This document shows, one piece after another, positions 11,990 to 22,824 of a stretch of 64,000 nt of DNA (positions are counted from its first letter, which is position 1; every line of letters starts with the position of its first letter). A program made the translations under genes and the position numbers. The notes beneath the pieces are model-generated. The model was given only the letters and a program-made list of their open reading frames with translations, did no database searches and was not told the origin of the DNA. Where the stretch lies: positions 62,001-126,000 of the forward strand of contig JANIIK010000499.1 in the NCBI GenBank assembly GCA_027704905.1. The letters are read 5' to 3'. This DNA comes from Muraenolepis orangiensis (lineage: Eukaryota > Chordata > Actinopteri > Gadiformes > Muraenolepididae).

Positions 11990-12953
11990 CGGTCAGAAGA
12001 GACCAATCCCTACATCCACATAAATAGTTGTTTTCTGTATTTTGTATAACCTTTTTTTGCTGTAGAAACCATTCTTTATTTCCATCATGATGGAGATATA
12101 GGCTGTTGAAACGACACCATTCTCTATACACATAAACATTGTTAGGATAGGTAATTTTCATTAAAAACGTGTGGTTGTGTCCATGCAGATGAAAGCTAAA
12201 TAGACGCTTTTCAGTGGATTCCAACCATCCATTTAAACAGCGTAATGGAGGCCTTCTACATACCTAACTACATACATAACGTAACATTAGCCAACATTAC
12301 TTGCTTGGTTTTCGGTCGTCAATCAAAATGCACACTCTTAACTAGGAATTTGACATTTGCAAGGTTTTGGTCTTGAGTTGTACGTTATGAATCCGTCGAC
12401 AAATAGTTAACGTTACCTTTCAAATGTGCAGCTTCCTCGCCTGTAGCAAACGGCTGAAGTGCAGTTCAAGTCGCAGGTCGACTTAGGCGTGCCACTTTCT
12501 TTCCCTTGTGGTGTGATTCCTGCGTGGTGCCTGCATGCACTCTGCATGAGCAACTCTGATTGGCTGGAAATCGTTTGAACGATTTTGAAGTGTTCCACAT
12601 TTGTCTGCAGTCATTAAAAAAGTAGTATTTCTAGAGAGAGACTTGGTGACGGCACATCCTATACATTGATGTAGAAGTAAAGATAGTATAGACAATCAAG
12701 AGTGCAAATGATTGACATTGGAATTGTCATTTTTGGACTCTTAAAAAGATTTACAAAAGTGCTGAAGGCTTACCAAAGACCAAACTTTAATACTTTATAA
12801 ATTATTGTCAATTAATTGTTTTTTGGATAAAAGATAGATTTTTTAAAGTTCATGTAGTTTATTATCATTTATAATCATGCATAGTACAGCCTCACTAATT
12901 GCTCTATTTTGAGAAACCTTTACTGTACCTATCTGGATTTAAAGAGTCCAATA
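11990..12953. other. Intergenic, no recognisable feature
   Basis: About 960 bases without a supported gene or repeat. Only short ORFs are present and none shows a known domain. Confidence 0.5.
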
Positions 12954-12961
12954 CCCTATGA

Positions 12962-15935
12962 CAGAGGTTCTCAAACTGTGGTCCTGTGGTACTGCAGGTG
13001 GTCCGTGGAAAAAAGCTGAATAAAATCCACTTTTTACTATCAAGGATTTTCGGAGACCACCTCATATGGGACTTGCTCCATCGAATATATTTGAATAAAG
13101 TACATTTCAGGACAACTTTGGGAATTTAGTTTTTGTTATGAGTTTTAAATATATTTTGAAAGTGGAGAGAGAGAGAGAATGTCACATTATATAATGACTG
13201 TGTGCGTTTGTATATTTTTTTGCGTTTGTGTATATTGTGTTTGTTTCCCGGGGAAAACACACACGAGAAACACCGGCTGTTATGCCTGCTGCCTGTGACG
13301 TTAAGTTGCTCCGTTTTCCGCTTGTAATTATTCCGTTACAAGCTTCAAAGTTGTATTTATCATCTGAATTTGCCGAAACAAGTTTAATATTCTGAAAGCC
13401 ATGACTTTGTTTATTTGAAATCAGATGAAAACAAACTCTCACGGACCCTGCCGTGTTACTTATGATTAATATAGGCCTTACATTCATAATTTCAGCCGGA
13501 GGGAGGGGGGGCTGCGCTGCGGAAGAGCAGAGTGCAAGTGACAGCTCTCATCTTCCCACGTGTGCGTGCAAAACCACAAACATGGATCGGTGGCTAGCAT
13601 CAGGTGGTCTGAAGAGAAAAGATGTTAACGTTAATGAAGATCATGAGAGTGAGTCGGAGGCATCTACAAGCCAGATTCCGCCAAAAAAAACTAAGAAAGT
13701 GAAGATTAAGCAAAAATACAATGTGAAATACTTAGAACTGGGATTTACATACACAGGCACCGAAGATGAGCCTTTGCCATTATGCGTTCTGTGCTACGAG
13801 ACACTGGCTAACGAGAGCCTAAAACCAGCTAATCTTCGCCGTCACCTTGAGACAAAGCATGGAGAGTTGAAGTCCAAGCCAGTTGAGTTTTTTAAAAACA
13901 AGCTCCAAGAATTTCACAGTAGCAAGAACATCATGGAATCCACATCTACAGGTAGCAACAATGCTAAAGCAGTGGAAGTCTCATACAGATTGTCAAGAAT
14001 TATCGCAAAAAATGGGAAAGCGCATACACTCGGTGAGGAGGTGGTGGCGGTGGGTGTTATGCTGGGTGAAAAGGCATGCAAGCAAATGGACTTGATTCCA
14101 TTGTCAGACAGCACCGTGCAGCGCAGAATTGAGGAAATGGCCAGCAATGTGAATGACCAGCTAATAGCGCGGATAAAAGCCAGTCGATTTTTTTGCACTA
14201 CAGTTGGATGAATCAACTGACATAGCTAACCTTGCCAACCTGCTCTCATACGTAAGGTATGAACACAACGGAGAAATAGAGGAGGACTTTCTCTTTTGTA
14301 AATGTTTGCCAACACGCACAACTGCAGAGGCACTTTTTGACATGTTGAACAGTTTCATAACGGAACATAGGATTGATTGGTCAAAATGCGTGGGCATTGG
14401 CACAGACTGGGCAGCAGCCATGTTAGGCCGACACAGTGGGCTTGTTAAACGTGTACAAGCAGTGGCTCCACAAACTAAATCAATCCACTGCAGCATCCAC
14501 AGGGAGGCTCTGGCAGCCAAAAAAATGCCTCCTGATCTCAAAACTGTTCTGGATGAAGCAGTACGAACGGTCAATTTGATCAAGGCCCGTCCACTGAATG
14601 CCCGGTTGTTTGCCGTTTTATGCGATGAGATGGGCAGTGATCACCGGCAATTACTTGTGCACACTGAGGTCCGGTGGCTATCGAGAGGAAAGGTGCTTGT
14701 GCGGCTCTACGAGTTGCGCGATGAAGTGAGAATCTTTTTACTTGACTCAAAATTTGAACTTTCAGATCGCTTCAGTGATGCCCCGTGGCTTGCCAAGTTG
14801 GCATACCTGGCAGATATTTTTGAGCATTTGAATGGACTCAATGGGAGTCTTCAGGGGAAGTCAGTGACACTTTTTCACGTGCAAGACAAAGTTGACGCTA
14901 CAATCAAGAAGATGGAGATGTGGGCCAGGCGCCTGGAGCAGTCAAACTATGACTCGTTTGCAAACCTATCCGATTTTTTTGGACACCGCGGAAATGCAGC
15001 TTCCAAATAATGTGAAAAATGATGTCAGGGAGCACTTGCACAGTTTGAAACTCACAGCTACGGATGTACTTCCCTATCCCTGACACAACTGCGAACTGGA
15101 TCAGAAATCCATTTGCGACCCTGGACGATGACATCCTCGCAAACCTTACGTCCAGAGAGCAAGACAGCCTTGTTGAACTGTCCTGTGACAGTGCTTTAAA
15201 AGTGGATTTTTCTCAGAGATGCCTGCCTGCCTTTTGGCTAAAAGCTGCTTCAGAATACCCAGAGCTGTCCGACAAGGCCTTGATGTTTCTTATGCCCTTT
15301 CCTACCACTTACCTCTGCGAGTCGGGATTTTCATCACTGGTCTCGTTGAAGACAAAATATCGGAACAGACTTAACATTGAACCAGATCTCAGATTGAAGC
15401 TGTCATCGCTGGAACCTGACATCCAGATGTTGACGTCTGCGAAGCAACATCATCCATCTCATTAGCTGAGTGATAAGGTTAGCTTGGACTTGCTGTGTGT
15501 GTGCGTTGTTTTGAGTTTAATTAGCCTATAATTGCACAAAATCTGTTATTTTATTTATTATTTCCTTATTGTACACGGATACAATCGGATGTTGAAAGAG
15601 CTGAAGCTGCAGTTCATGTTCACTGATGCAGCTGTTGTGTTCTATGAGTGGATGCAGATTTGAATATATGGTCATGGACCAAAAGAAAAAAAGAAGTTGT
15701 CCGCCGTCCTCTTTGAGAAACATACACAACGCAGACAGACACCGGTCACACGTGCAACAAAAGTATCAGATAGGCTTCAATTTACTTTTGATTGTCTATA
15801 ATTAACTATAAAAAAATATCTGCGTTTTAACACTACGTTTATATGTACTTATTTTTACGGTTTGCATATGAGGTGGTCCGCGAAAATCCTTGATGATAAA
15901 TAGTGGTCCGCTGAAACAAAGTTTGAGAACCCCTG
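12962..15935 (+). mobile_element. hAT transposon, ZBED5-like, complete ends
   Basis: The element is 2974 bp with terminal inverted repeats CAGAGGTTCTCAAAC and GTTTGAGAACCCCTG, flanked by a perfect 8-bp target duplication CCCTATGA (12954-12961 and 15936-15943). Subterminal copies of gtggtccg occur at both ends (for example near 12999, 15875 and 15903). The internal transposase is of the hAT type related to the vertebrate ZBED5/FAM200 family. The TIR sequence is that of Charlie-like hATs. The element is structurally complete but coding is broken. Confidence 0.95.
13582..15465 (+). pseudogene. hAT transposase, ZBED5-like, frameshifted
   Basis: Starts MDRWLASGGLKRK. A BED-type zinc finger follows (CVLCYETLANESLKPANLRRHLETKH), then the hAT catalytic domain with LDESTDIANL, GIGTDWAAAMLGRHSGL, CSIHREALAAKKMP and EVRWLSRGKVL, and the C-terminal dimerisation region (FLMPFPTTYLCESGFSSL, then KYRNRLNIEPDLRLKLSSL). 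These are the DNA binding and cut-and-paste functions of hAT transposases. At least three frame breaks are seen. Two fall at seven-T runs, 14188-14194 and 14974-14980, where six T would restore the frame, and one is near 15065. The rest of the protein is very well preserved, so either inactivation was recent or the T-run lengths are sequencing artefacts. Confidence 0.88.
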
Positions 15936-15943
15936 CCCTATGA

Positions 15944-17290
15944 GACTGTTTGTTTAGTAAAACATGTTCAATTTACTTTTTAAAGATACAAAGCTCACAA
16001 GATGGCAGCACTACAAAAATGCAAAGTATGACCGACAAAGATGCATTACTTCTTTATAGGAGATCATATCACAATTCATATTTAGGCTAATTGGCTTTGA
16101 TTGTCAAGGTCTTTCACTGTAGTTACTGTCAACATGCTTTTGGTTGAAGGCCTATTCTTTCAATATGTATGGATTTGAATAGTTGGATAACATTTACGTC
16201 TAAAAGGACTACATTTTGACTGGAAATAAGATGGATCTGGAATTCCATATTTGGGAATACAATTTATGTCACACTAATTAGCAATTCTTTGTACTTCGAA
16301 ATCATACGTGAATGATCACATGAGGTTTAACAGGTAGGAGTGAATGGTGACAGCTATCAGCTAGTTCATTTATGATGGCATAGCCAACTTTATGGTTGTT
16401 TGGAGCATCATTTTATATCTGTATGGAGCTCCGGTAGGAATGTGCACCCAACATGTTGCACAGACGGACTGGAATTCCTATTTCTGTGTATTGGGTAATG
16501 TAGTGATGGGTCATTTGTGCTTTATTTACATGTCATATAAATGTAAGGAAATGTAAACCACAGTTAATATCTTTTTTTTTTTAATTTAACTTCATGGTTT
16601 TACAGTTTTAAAACATTAAATGCATTTATTTAGCAATGAAATCTTTAAATTAAAACAAATGTAGCAATAAAGTGAAAGGGAAATCTGTTCAAATTTTGTT
16701 TTTAAATGTCAATACCTGTTTTGTCAGTTTATGTATATAAAGTAGTGGTTAAGTTATGCAAAATGACTAAATGTTTGTTTCTTTAGTCATATATTTTCTT
16801 GCAATTCTGCATTTTTAAATCTATTAACAGTATTTCCATGTATTTTACAGTGATACATCTGCATAAGAGATGTAATTTTTTGTAAAATTAAAGAAAAAGG
16901 TGGCAAGTTTGTCAAAGAAGAATTCTTTGTTTTTATGGTTAATGTTCTTAAAATTGCCATTTAAAAGGTGTTAAACAGATATTTAACGTATTCCATTTTT
17001 ACAGATTTTTTCTGTTAAATCACATGACACATTTCAATAAACAGTTTATTCTTGTAATTGAATATGATTTTCCGGTCATTTTAAAATACAGGGAAAACAA
17101 CTTCAAATGTATTGGGGAAAACTGTTAAATGTTTTATGTTTTCTTTAATTAGACTTGGCAGAATCTCAACCATGTCCACATAAGAGATCCAGAAGGCAGA
17201 CTGGGGACTGTTGTCTTTTCTAAAGTGGCTGAGGTACTGAGGAACACCGACATGAATCATGATTAAGGGTTACCTCAAATATTGTCTGTG
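15944..17290. other. AT-rich intergenic stretch
   Basis: No open frame, repeat termini or RNA gene that I can support. Base composition is strongly AT-rich, with many short T and A runs. Confidence 0.5.
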
Positions 17291-17299
17291 ATGCTTCTT

Positions 17300-18415
17300 A
17301 AGACATGTGGTTGACTGCTTGCAGAGTGGCTTCCAAGTAAATAAGATCTTCCTCATGATTCTCTTCTGACAAAGGCTCTAACCTTCCCATGCTAGTCTCA
17401 AGAAAGCCTCATAGAGCAGAATGTGGAGCCTAACTACTTGATTATACCTGTGAGCAGCAATATCCCCTGAGACTGAGCCATCAGCTATCACTCCTGCTTC
17501 GACACAAAGGTCTGTTCGACCAGCATCTGCAAACTATTTTCCGATCTTTGCCATAGATGGAAAACCCACATCCTAAGGATCATGTCCAGCTACAAACCAC
17601 TTTGGTGGTAAGACGAGCCATCATCCACATGTGGTTTCTGCCTGTTGGGTGCCCATCTGGGATAAAAGTGGTGTGATCAGTATCAACAGCCTTTACAACT
17701 GGAGGATTGGCAGGCTGTCCTCTATTGTAAATGGGAAGTACAATCTCCACTGCTCCAATGTCTGTTCTTGGTTTTTGGGATGCAATGCTCTGGACTCAGC
17801 AGAATAGTCAACAATAGGCTTTGCTTGCACATCAATTCCATTCACTCTGTGATGTCGCTTCACCACTGATTGTTTATGTAGTCTGTCTATATTGCCCCAT
17901 GCCAATGTTGTGAACAGACGAGGATTAATGTTTTGTGGTAGTGTAATGGCATATTCACTTGCTGCTTGCTTCTAAATACAGGGTTGTGAGGGCTGTCAAT
18001 TTCTTCTACCTGAGAATATGAAACGCTATGGCCAAGTCTGTTCAGTGTCAGTGCCTCGTTTCCAGTAAGTGACTTGACTGCAAAGGGCAACACAATGTGT
18101 TTTGTAGGCTTAAATCTGCCACAGGTAGCATTAACAAGGTATTGGCTAAATTACGCTATGAGCCGTCTGTCTTTGGGATTTTCCTGGGTTATTTCCTTCT
18201 ATGGATCTACCGGTTAGAAGTTTCCGGAGAGACTCCACCAGAGATGATGTATGTCCGGGTCACTGCTTGATGTGTACATCTTCAGTTCATCTTTGAGTTT
18301 GACAAACTTTAACAAGCTCATCAATTGTGAAATGGTCTGGGTATACCAACAGTTTTCCTGTGTATTTTGGTATATGTAGAGATTTAGCAAACTGCTTCTT
18401 TGTAGAAGGTGCCAT
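17300..18415 (-). pseudogene. Multi-copy family gene fragment, decayed
   Basis: The minus strand reads MAPSTKKQFAKSLHIPKY (start about 18412), then LTLNRLGHSVSYSQVEEID (about 18040-17985), NINPRLFTTLAWGNIDRL (about 17935-17885), KRHHRVNGIDVQAKPIVD (about 17860-17805), LYFPFTIEDSLPIL, and finally FADAGRTDLCVEAGVIADGS (about 17530-17470). I recognise these blocks as a repetitive, probably transposon-associated protein family found in fish and invertebrate genomes, of unknown function. At least four stops or frame changes separate the blocks. Confidence 0.5.
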
Positions 18416-18751
18416 TTGTGTTACACCTGTAGTGTAACTATGTTACCAGTATAGTGGTCAGGTCTGTGAATGGTACCCCTGAAGTATGTCCAGTAAGTAA
18501 GTGAAAACTTTAAAACATTGCAATCAAATATATACTAAAAGGGTATGTAAAATAGCTTAAAAATACAAACGGATGTTTTCTCGATCTAATTTGAGATAAA
18601 ATGTGATTTGGGATTTAATTTGATTAATGTTGAACATGATCATAACCATATAACATCAAAAACACCCGTTTAATACGACAACAATTTGACAAAACTTTTT
18701 TTTGAAGAGCCCACCTATTTTCAGGTTAAACGTGACTAAGATAACACTTGT

Positions 18752-19145
18752 AAAGGTTTAGGCAAAATACCAAACAGTTGTGCGATCAGATGCACTAACC
18801 GACAGACGAGCCTGGGTTGTGTTTCGTTAGGGGGGGGGGATTTGTGGATCCGTTTATCCCATCCTGAAGAGGACGAAACATCCAAGTCAACGACTTTGCA
18901 GTAAAGATTAAATCGTACTTTTCCAAATATGTCATCTTTATGTAATCGTTCTGTTTTTGTGGACCGACCCAACCAACTTCAGTGCCCTTGACAAGTAATG
19001 TTAGTTAACAGAAGTTGTTGGAGGGATAAAGGGTTTACCAGGCTGTGTTATTATCACAAGTGTTACATTATGTTATATAAACCAAACAGTACTTTCCACG
19101 ATGGTGACCATGACCTTCTGGATGGCTTTCGTGTCCTGTGTAGTG
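18752..19145 (+). repeat. Inverted duplicate, left arm
   Basis: About 394 bp that match the reverse complement of 26203-26607 with few differences. Shared landmarks are a run of nine G (or C on the other arm), gttgggtcggtccacaaaaa (here as its complement), and a segment ending gatggctttcgtgtcctgtg. The end at 19145 abuts the AT microsatellite. The right arm continues without a break into an L2-like LINE, so the left arm is the derived, truncated copy. Confidence 0.85.
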
Positions 19146-19221
19146 TCAGTATATATCTCTATATATCTATAGATATATATATATCTCTATCTATAGATAT
19201 ATATATCTCTATAGATATATA
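19146..19221. repeat. TA-rich microsatellite, left half
   Basis: Imperfect tata(g/c)t repeats such as atatctctatatatctatag. The same repeat resumes at 20864-21060, so the tract was split by the Tc1/mariner insertion. Confidence 0.85.
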
Positions 19222-20863
19222 CAGTGCTGCTCGAAAGTATGTGAACCCCCTAGACATGGTCATTGTAATTGTACAAAAATGTAAAATAACCTTATTAAAT
19301 GTATATCCAAACACCAATTTGTAAAGCAGGACATTCCAAATAATGGACACAAACAAAGAAAAATGATGTATTTTCATTATTTATTCAAAAAAAGTGGTTT
19401 CTCCTCTGAAAATATGACTTGTGCAAAAGTATGTGAACCCTTTTGGTTAATAGCGTGTGGCACCTCCTTTTGCAGCCATTACTGCAATCAAACGTTTTCT
19501 ATAGCCACTGACCAGTCTCTCGCATCTGCTGTGGGGGATTTTTGCCCACTCTTCCTTGCAGAACTCAGCCAGTTGAGAAAGGTTGGAGGGACATCTGGCA
19601 TGTACCCCCCGCTTCAGGTCTAGCCACAACATTTCAATTGGATTGAGGTCCGGACTTTGACTTGGCCAATCCAGAGTACGAATCCTCTTTTTTCTGAACC
19701 ATTCCTTGGTAGATTTGCTGGTATGTTTTGGGTCGTTGTCTTGTTGAAAAACCCATTTACGGCCCAGTTTCAACTTCCTGACTGATGGCTGGAGATTCTT
19801 ATCAAGAATTTGCTGATACACTTCAGAATTCATGTTTCCCTGGATGATATGGAGTTGTCCAGGTCCAGAAGCAGAGAAGCAGCCCCATACCTTAACATTT
19901 CCACCACCATGCTTCACTGTTGGGATGAGGTTCTTTTCTTCATGTGCTGTTGGTTTTTCTCCAAACAAAGCGCTTACGATTATGACCAAATAATTCTATT
20001 TTGGACTCATCTGTCCAGAGAATGGACTTCCAGAAGGCCTCTGGTTTGTCCAAGTTCTCTCTGGCAAAGTTTAAACGGGCAGCTTTGTTCTTTTTGGAGA
20101 GCAGAGGCTTCCTTCTAGCAACCCTCCCATGAATGTCGTGTTGGTTCAATTTTCGTCTAATTGTAGACGCATGTACATTTACACCTGACGCTGCCAGAGA
20201 GCTCTGCAACATAGAGGTGATGTGTGGGTTGTCCTTTACCTGATTTATTATTCTACGGGTGCTTCTTGATGTTAGTTTTAATGGGCGTCCACTTCTAGGC
20301 AAAGATGCGGTCATCTTGGACGCCCTCCATTTGTAAATGATTTGCCTCACCGTGGATGGATGGAGCTGGAATCGTTTGGAGATTGTCTTGTAGCCTTCTC
20401 TAGACTGATGGGCTGTCAGTACCATTTTCTTGATTTCCTCGGGTATCTCCTTTCCTCTTGGCATGGTTGATTCGTATGGGTACACCCTGGCACTGCAGTC
20501 GTTTGGTTGTTTTTCTCTCTCTTTTAATCTGTGTTGTCCAACCCTTTTCCTAATGATGTCTCATTTGATTGGTTTGCTTAATTGACTAATTAAGCACCCA
20601 AAAGTGTTTCACCTGAATCTGTTACCTCCTTGACTTTACCAATACAGCTGGGGGTTCACTTACTTTTGCACATCCACTAATTCCATGTTTCATGTATTTT
20701 TTTGGCTACTCACACAATTCCCTCTAAAAAAGTACATGGAACTGTTAAACATAAACCTGACATTTCATATATGTAAAACTTGTGATGATAAAATAGGAAA
20801 ATCATGGTAAAACAACAGAAAACTCTTAACTGTTCAAGGGGTTCATACTTTCGAGCAGCACTG
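19222..20863 (-). mobile_element. Tc1/mariner DNA transposon
   Basis: The element is 1642 bp with terminal inverted repeats CAGTGCTGCTCGAAAGTATG and its complement, flanked by the TA target duplication (19220-19221 and 20864-20865). It lies inside an AT microsatellite. It carries one Tc1-type transposase gene on the minus strand with a single frameshift, so it is structurally complete but not coding-competent as sequenced. Confidence 0.95.
19447..20464 (-). pseudogene. Tc1-like transposase, one frameshift
   Basis: Starts MPRGKEIPEEIKKMVLTAH at 20464. Two helix-turn-helix domains follow (KTISKRFQLHPSTVRQII, then RRIINQVKDNPHITS), then the DD34E catalytic domain with WTDESKIELFG, FQQDNDPKHTSKST and SPDLNPIEMLW. 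The second Asp and the Glu are separated by exactly 34 residues. The frame breaks at a run of five T on the plus strand, 19954-19958; one fewer base would keep the frame. Everything else looks intact through the C terminus MAAKGGATRY. Confidence 0.9.
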
Positions 20864-20865
20864 TA

Positions 20866-21060
20866 TATCTCTATATATCTATAGATATATATATATATCT
20901 ATAGATGTATATATCTCTATCTATAGATATATATCTCTATATATCTATAGATATATCTCTATATATCTATATCTATATATATCTATAGATATATCTATAT
21001 ATAACTCTATATAGATATCTATATATAGAACTATAGAGAGTTATATAGATATAGTTATAC
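20866..21060. repeat. TA-rich microsatellite, right half
   Basis: Continuation of the tract at 19146-19221, with patterns such as atatctatagatatatctc. It is more degenerate toward 21060, where a partly palindromic stretch ends it. Confidence 0.85.
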
Positions 21061-21569
21061 AATTTAATATTTCCTGCTTTTTCTAACTTTTTTTCTAATA
21101 CATATAAACATAATATAAAATGTTTTACAAAAATGATTTTCATTTTCATGACTGTATACTACTTGTTTCAACTTTTCAATGCAAGTTCAGCATAGATTGT
21201 TGATTTTAGATGTTCTGTTCACGTGTCCCAATTTGTGGTATCAATTTCCCGATTCAAGTTCAAAACATGGATAACTTGCAAACATGCCTTCTGTTTACTT
21301 CACCTGATAAGTGGTTTTAACTTGGGTATTTTATTGATGTCTTAACATTACCTTTCTATAGGATTATTTCAACGTATTTATTTTTTAACCTACAAGTTAG
21401 TTATAACAGAACAATGTTTTGAGGCGTAAATCTTTTAACCCATTTCCTGTGTGGAAGTGTTTTTCCTCACATTTTCAAAATGAACATGCAGATACAGATC
21501 TTTGCATTTTCTCCTTTTCTTTTGTTGATTACCACTTTAGGACATCCAACTGGGCCTTACTTTTGCAGA

Positions 21570-22490
21570 AAGTTTCCAAGCTAATATATCGGGCTGTGAA
21601 ACCATCTCTTTCCAGACCCTGGCTCCTTCAGACGAGGGTGCTTCTCTACAAACGCTTTGGCTACACTCTCATAGTGATGCCGCTCAGGATAAGCACTGTT
21701 CTTTGACATGTCTGCAAGTGTGTCATGGATCTGTGGTCCGATATTTTGGATTGTAAATAACTAAGAGCCTAAAGTGAAATATGGGGTTGACATTTACTCC
21801 GCCAAGTCTTTAAGCTCAAGGACTAAAGTTGAATCCCCCTCGGGAACACGGTGATGATGAGAGGAAGGAAACTCGTAAGACTCCAATTTTCATGTCATTA
21901 CCTCCTAAAATCCAATTTCATAGAAATGTAGGAAGCTGTAAATGTAAGTAAGGTGTAAGTGTAATGTAAGGAGCTTTCCGATGACACGTTGTCTTATCAG
22001 AGAATTCAAAAGGAAAGCCTCCTATTTCACTATTGAGCTCTTCTAATGTGAAATTCTTCTTGGAAATAAAATATGCAAGGCACAGACTCGCATTGTCCCG
22101 CTGTACGGGACAATGCCTTTCAGCACATGTAAGGTGGAATCGGGTGGAAAGCCTTTACATGTGTGAAAACATGTCAAGCTGTTAAGAGTACAGTCTTGTT
22201 TTACACCAACAGAGACAAGTTCCCTCGGCTTATGCATTTACTGCTTCATCAAACTGTGGTGACCTTAAAATGTTCCCACTTCTTACATCACAAATGTCTT
22301 TTCAACTAACCAGACAAAACCTACAATACTTCTCCAAATTAAAGGACTCTTGGAGTCCACCTAAGGAGTCTGCGGCAAAGTTGTCTTCAACCAAATACAA
22401 GATTGTCCCTTTTACATTGAAAGGTAATTTCTTTATGAACAGGCCAACTGTTTCTAGATATTTAATATTTTCAATCAGTGGCTTCAAAAC
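21570..22490 (-). pseudogene. Second relic of transposase-like core and SAM-family locus
   Basis: On the minus strand 22487-22302 reads IKYLETVGLFIKKLPFNVKG and ends FNLEKYCRFCLVS. This aligns residue by residue with the core at 4.4-4.56 kb (IKKLETNGLVISGHVV to CRYCLVTRSEL). Next, 22200-22090 reads GVKQDCTLNSLTCFHTCKG and then ILKGIVPY-like sequence. Further downstream, 21715-21575 reads SAYPERHHYESVAKAFVEKH and ends LKEPGSGKRWF, a block I associate with the SAM-domain family. The order is therefore the same as in the 0-5.6 kb locus. No continuous frame is left. Confidence 0.5.
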
Positions 22491-22789
22491 ATGTAAATCT
22501 TGAGTTTTGAAAGCTTGGTAAAATGAAGACCGTGATGACTTTTTTAGATGTGCCTAAAGGATTACACATTTTGAAAATGTATGGATACACTAACCTCTTC
22601 ACCTGAGATTATTATTTTTTTTAAATAGTCACCATCCAGAAATGACTTGTAAAGGCCCGACTGTTCCCCCAATGCTTGCGGTACCTCCTCTCTTTTCAGA
22701 AAGAATGTTTAGAATAGGGACAAACAACAGTATGCATCCTTTCCAATTTATTGCCGTGCATGGCAGTACAGTAATGTGTGTACAGCTTT

Positions 22790-22824
22790 GGCCTCAGTCC
22801 CCGGCTACTCTCTGTACACATGAC
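22790..22824 (+). mobile_element. L2-like LINE fragment, left of hAT
   Basis: Short stretch encoding ATLCTHD, which continues in frame after the hAT element at 25776 into YCPYSNNRIIKFADN. This is the region before the reverse transcriptase FADD box. Together the two pieces show that the hAT split one LINE. Confidence 0.6.

Noticed and set aside
13182..13487. Minus-strand open frame at the left end of the ZBED5-like hAT
   Set aside because: It lies within the element between its terminal repeat and its transposase, has no domain, and overlaps the start region of the real gene.
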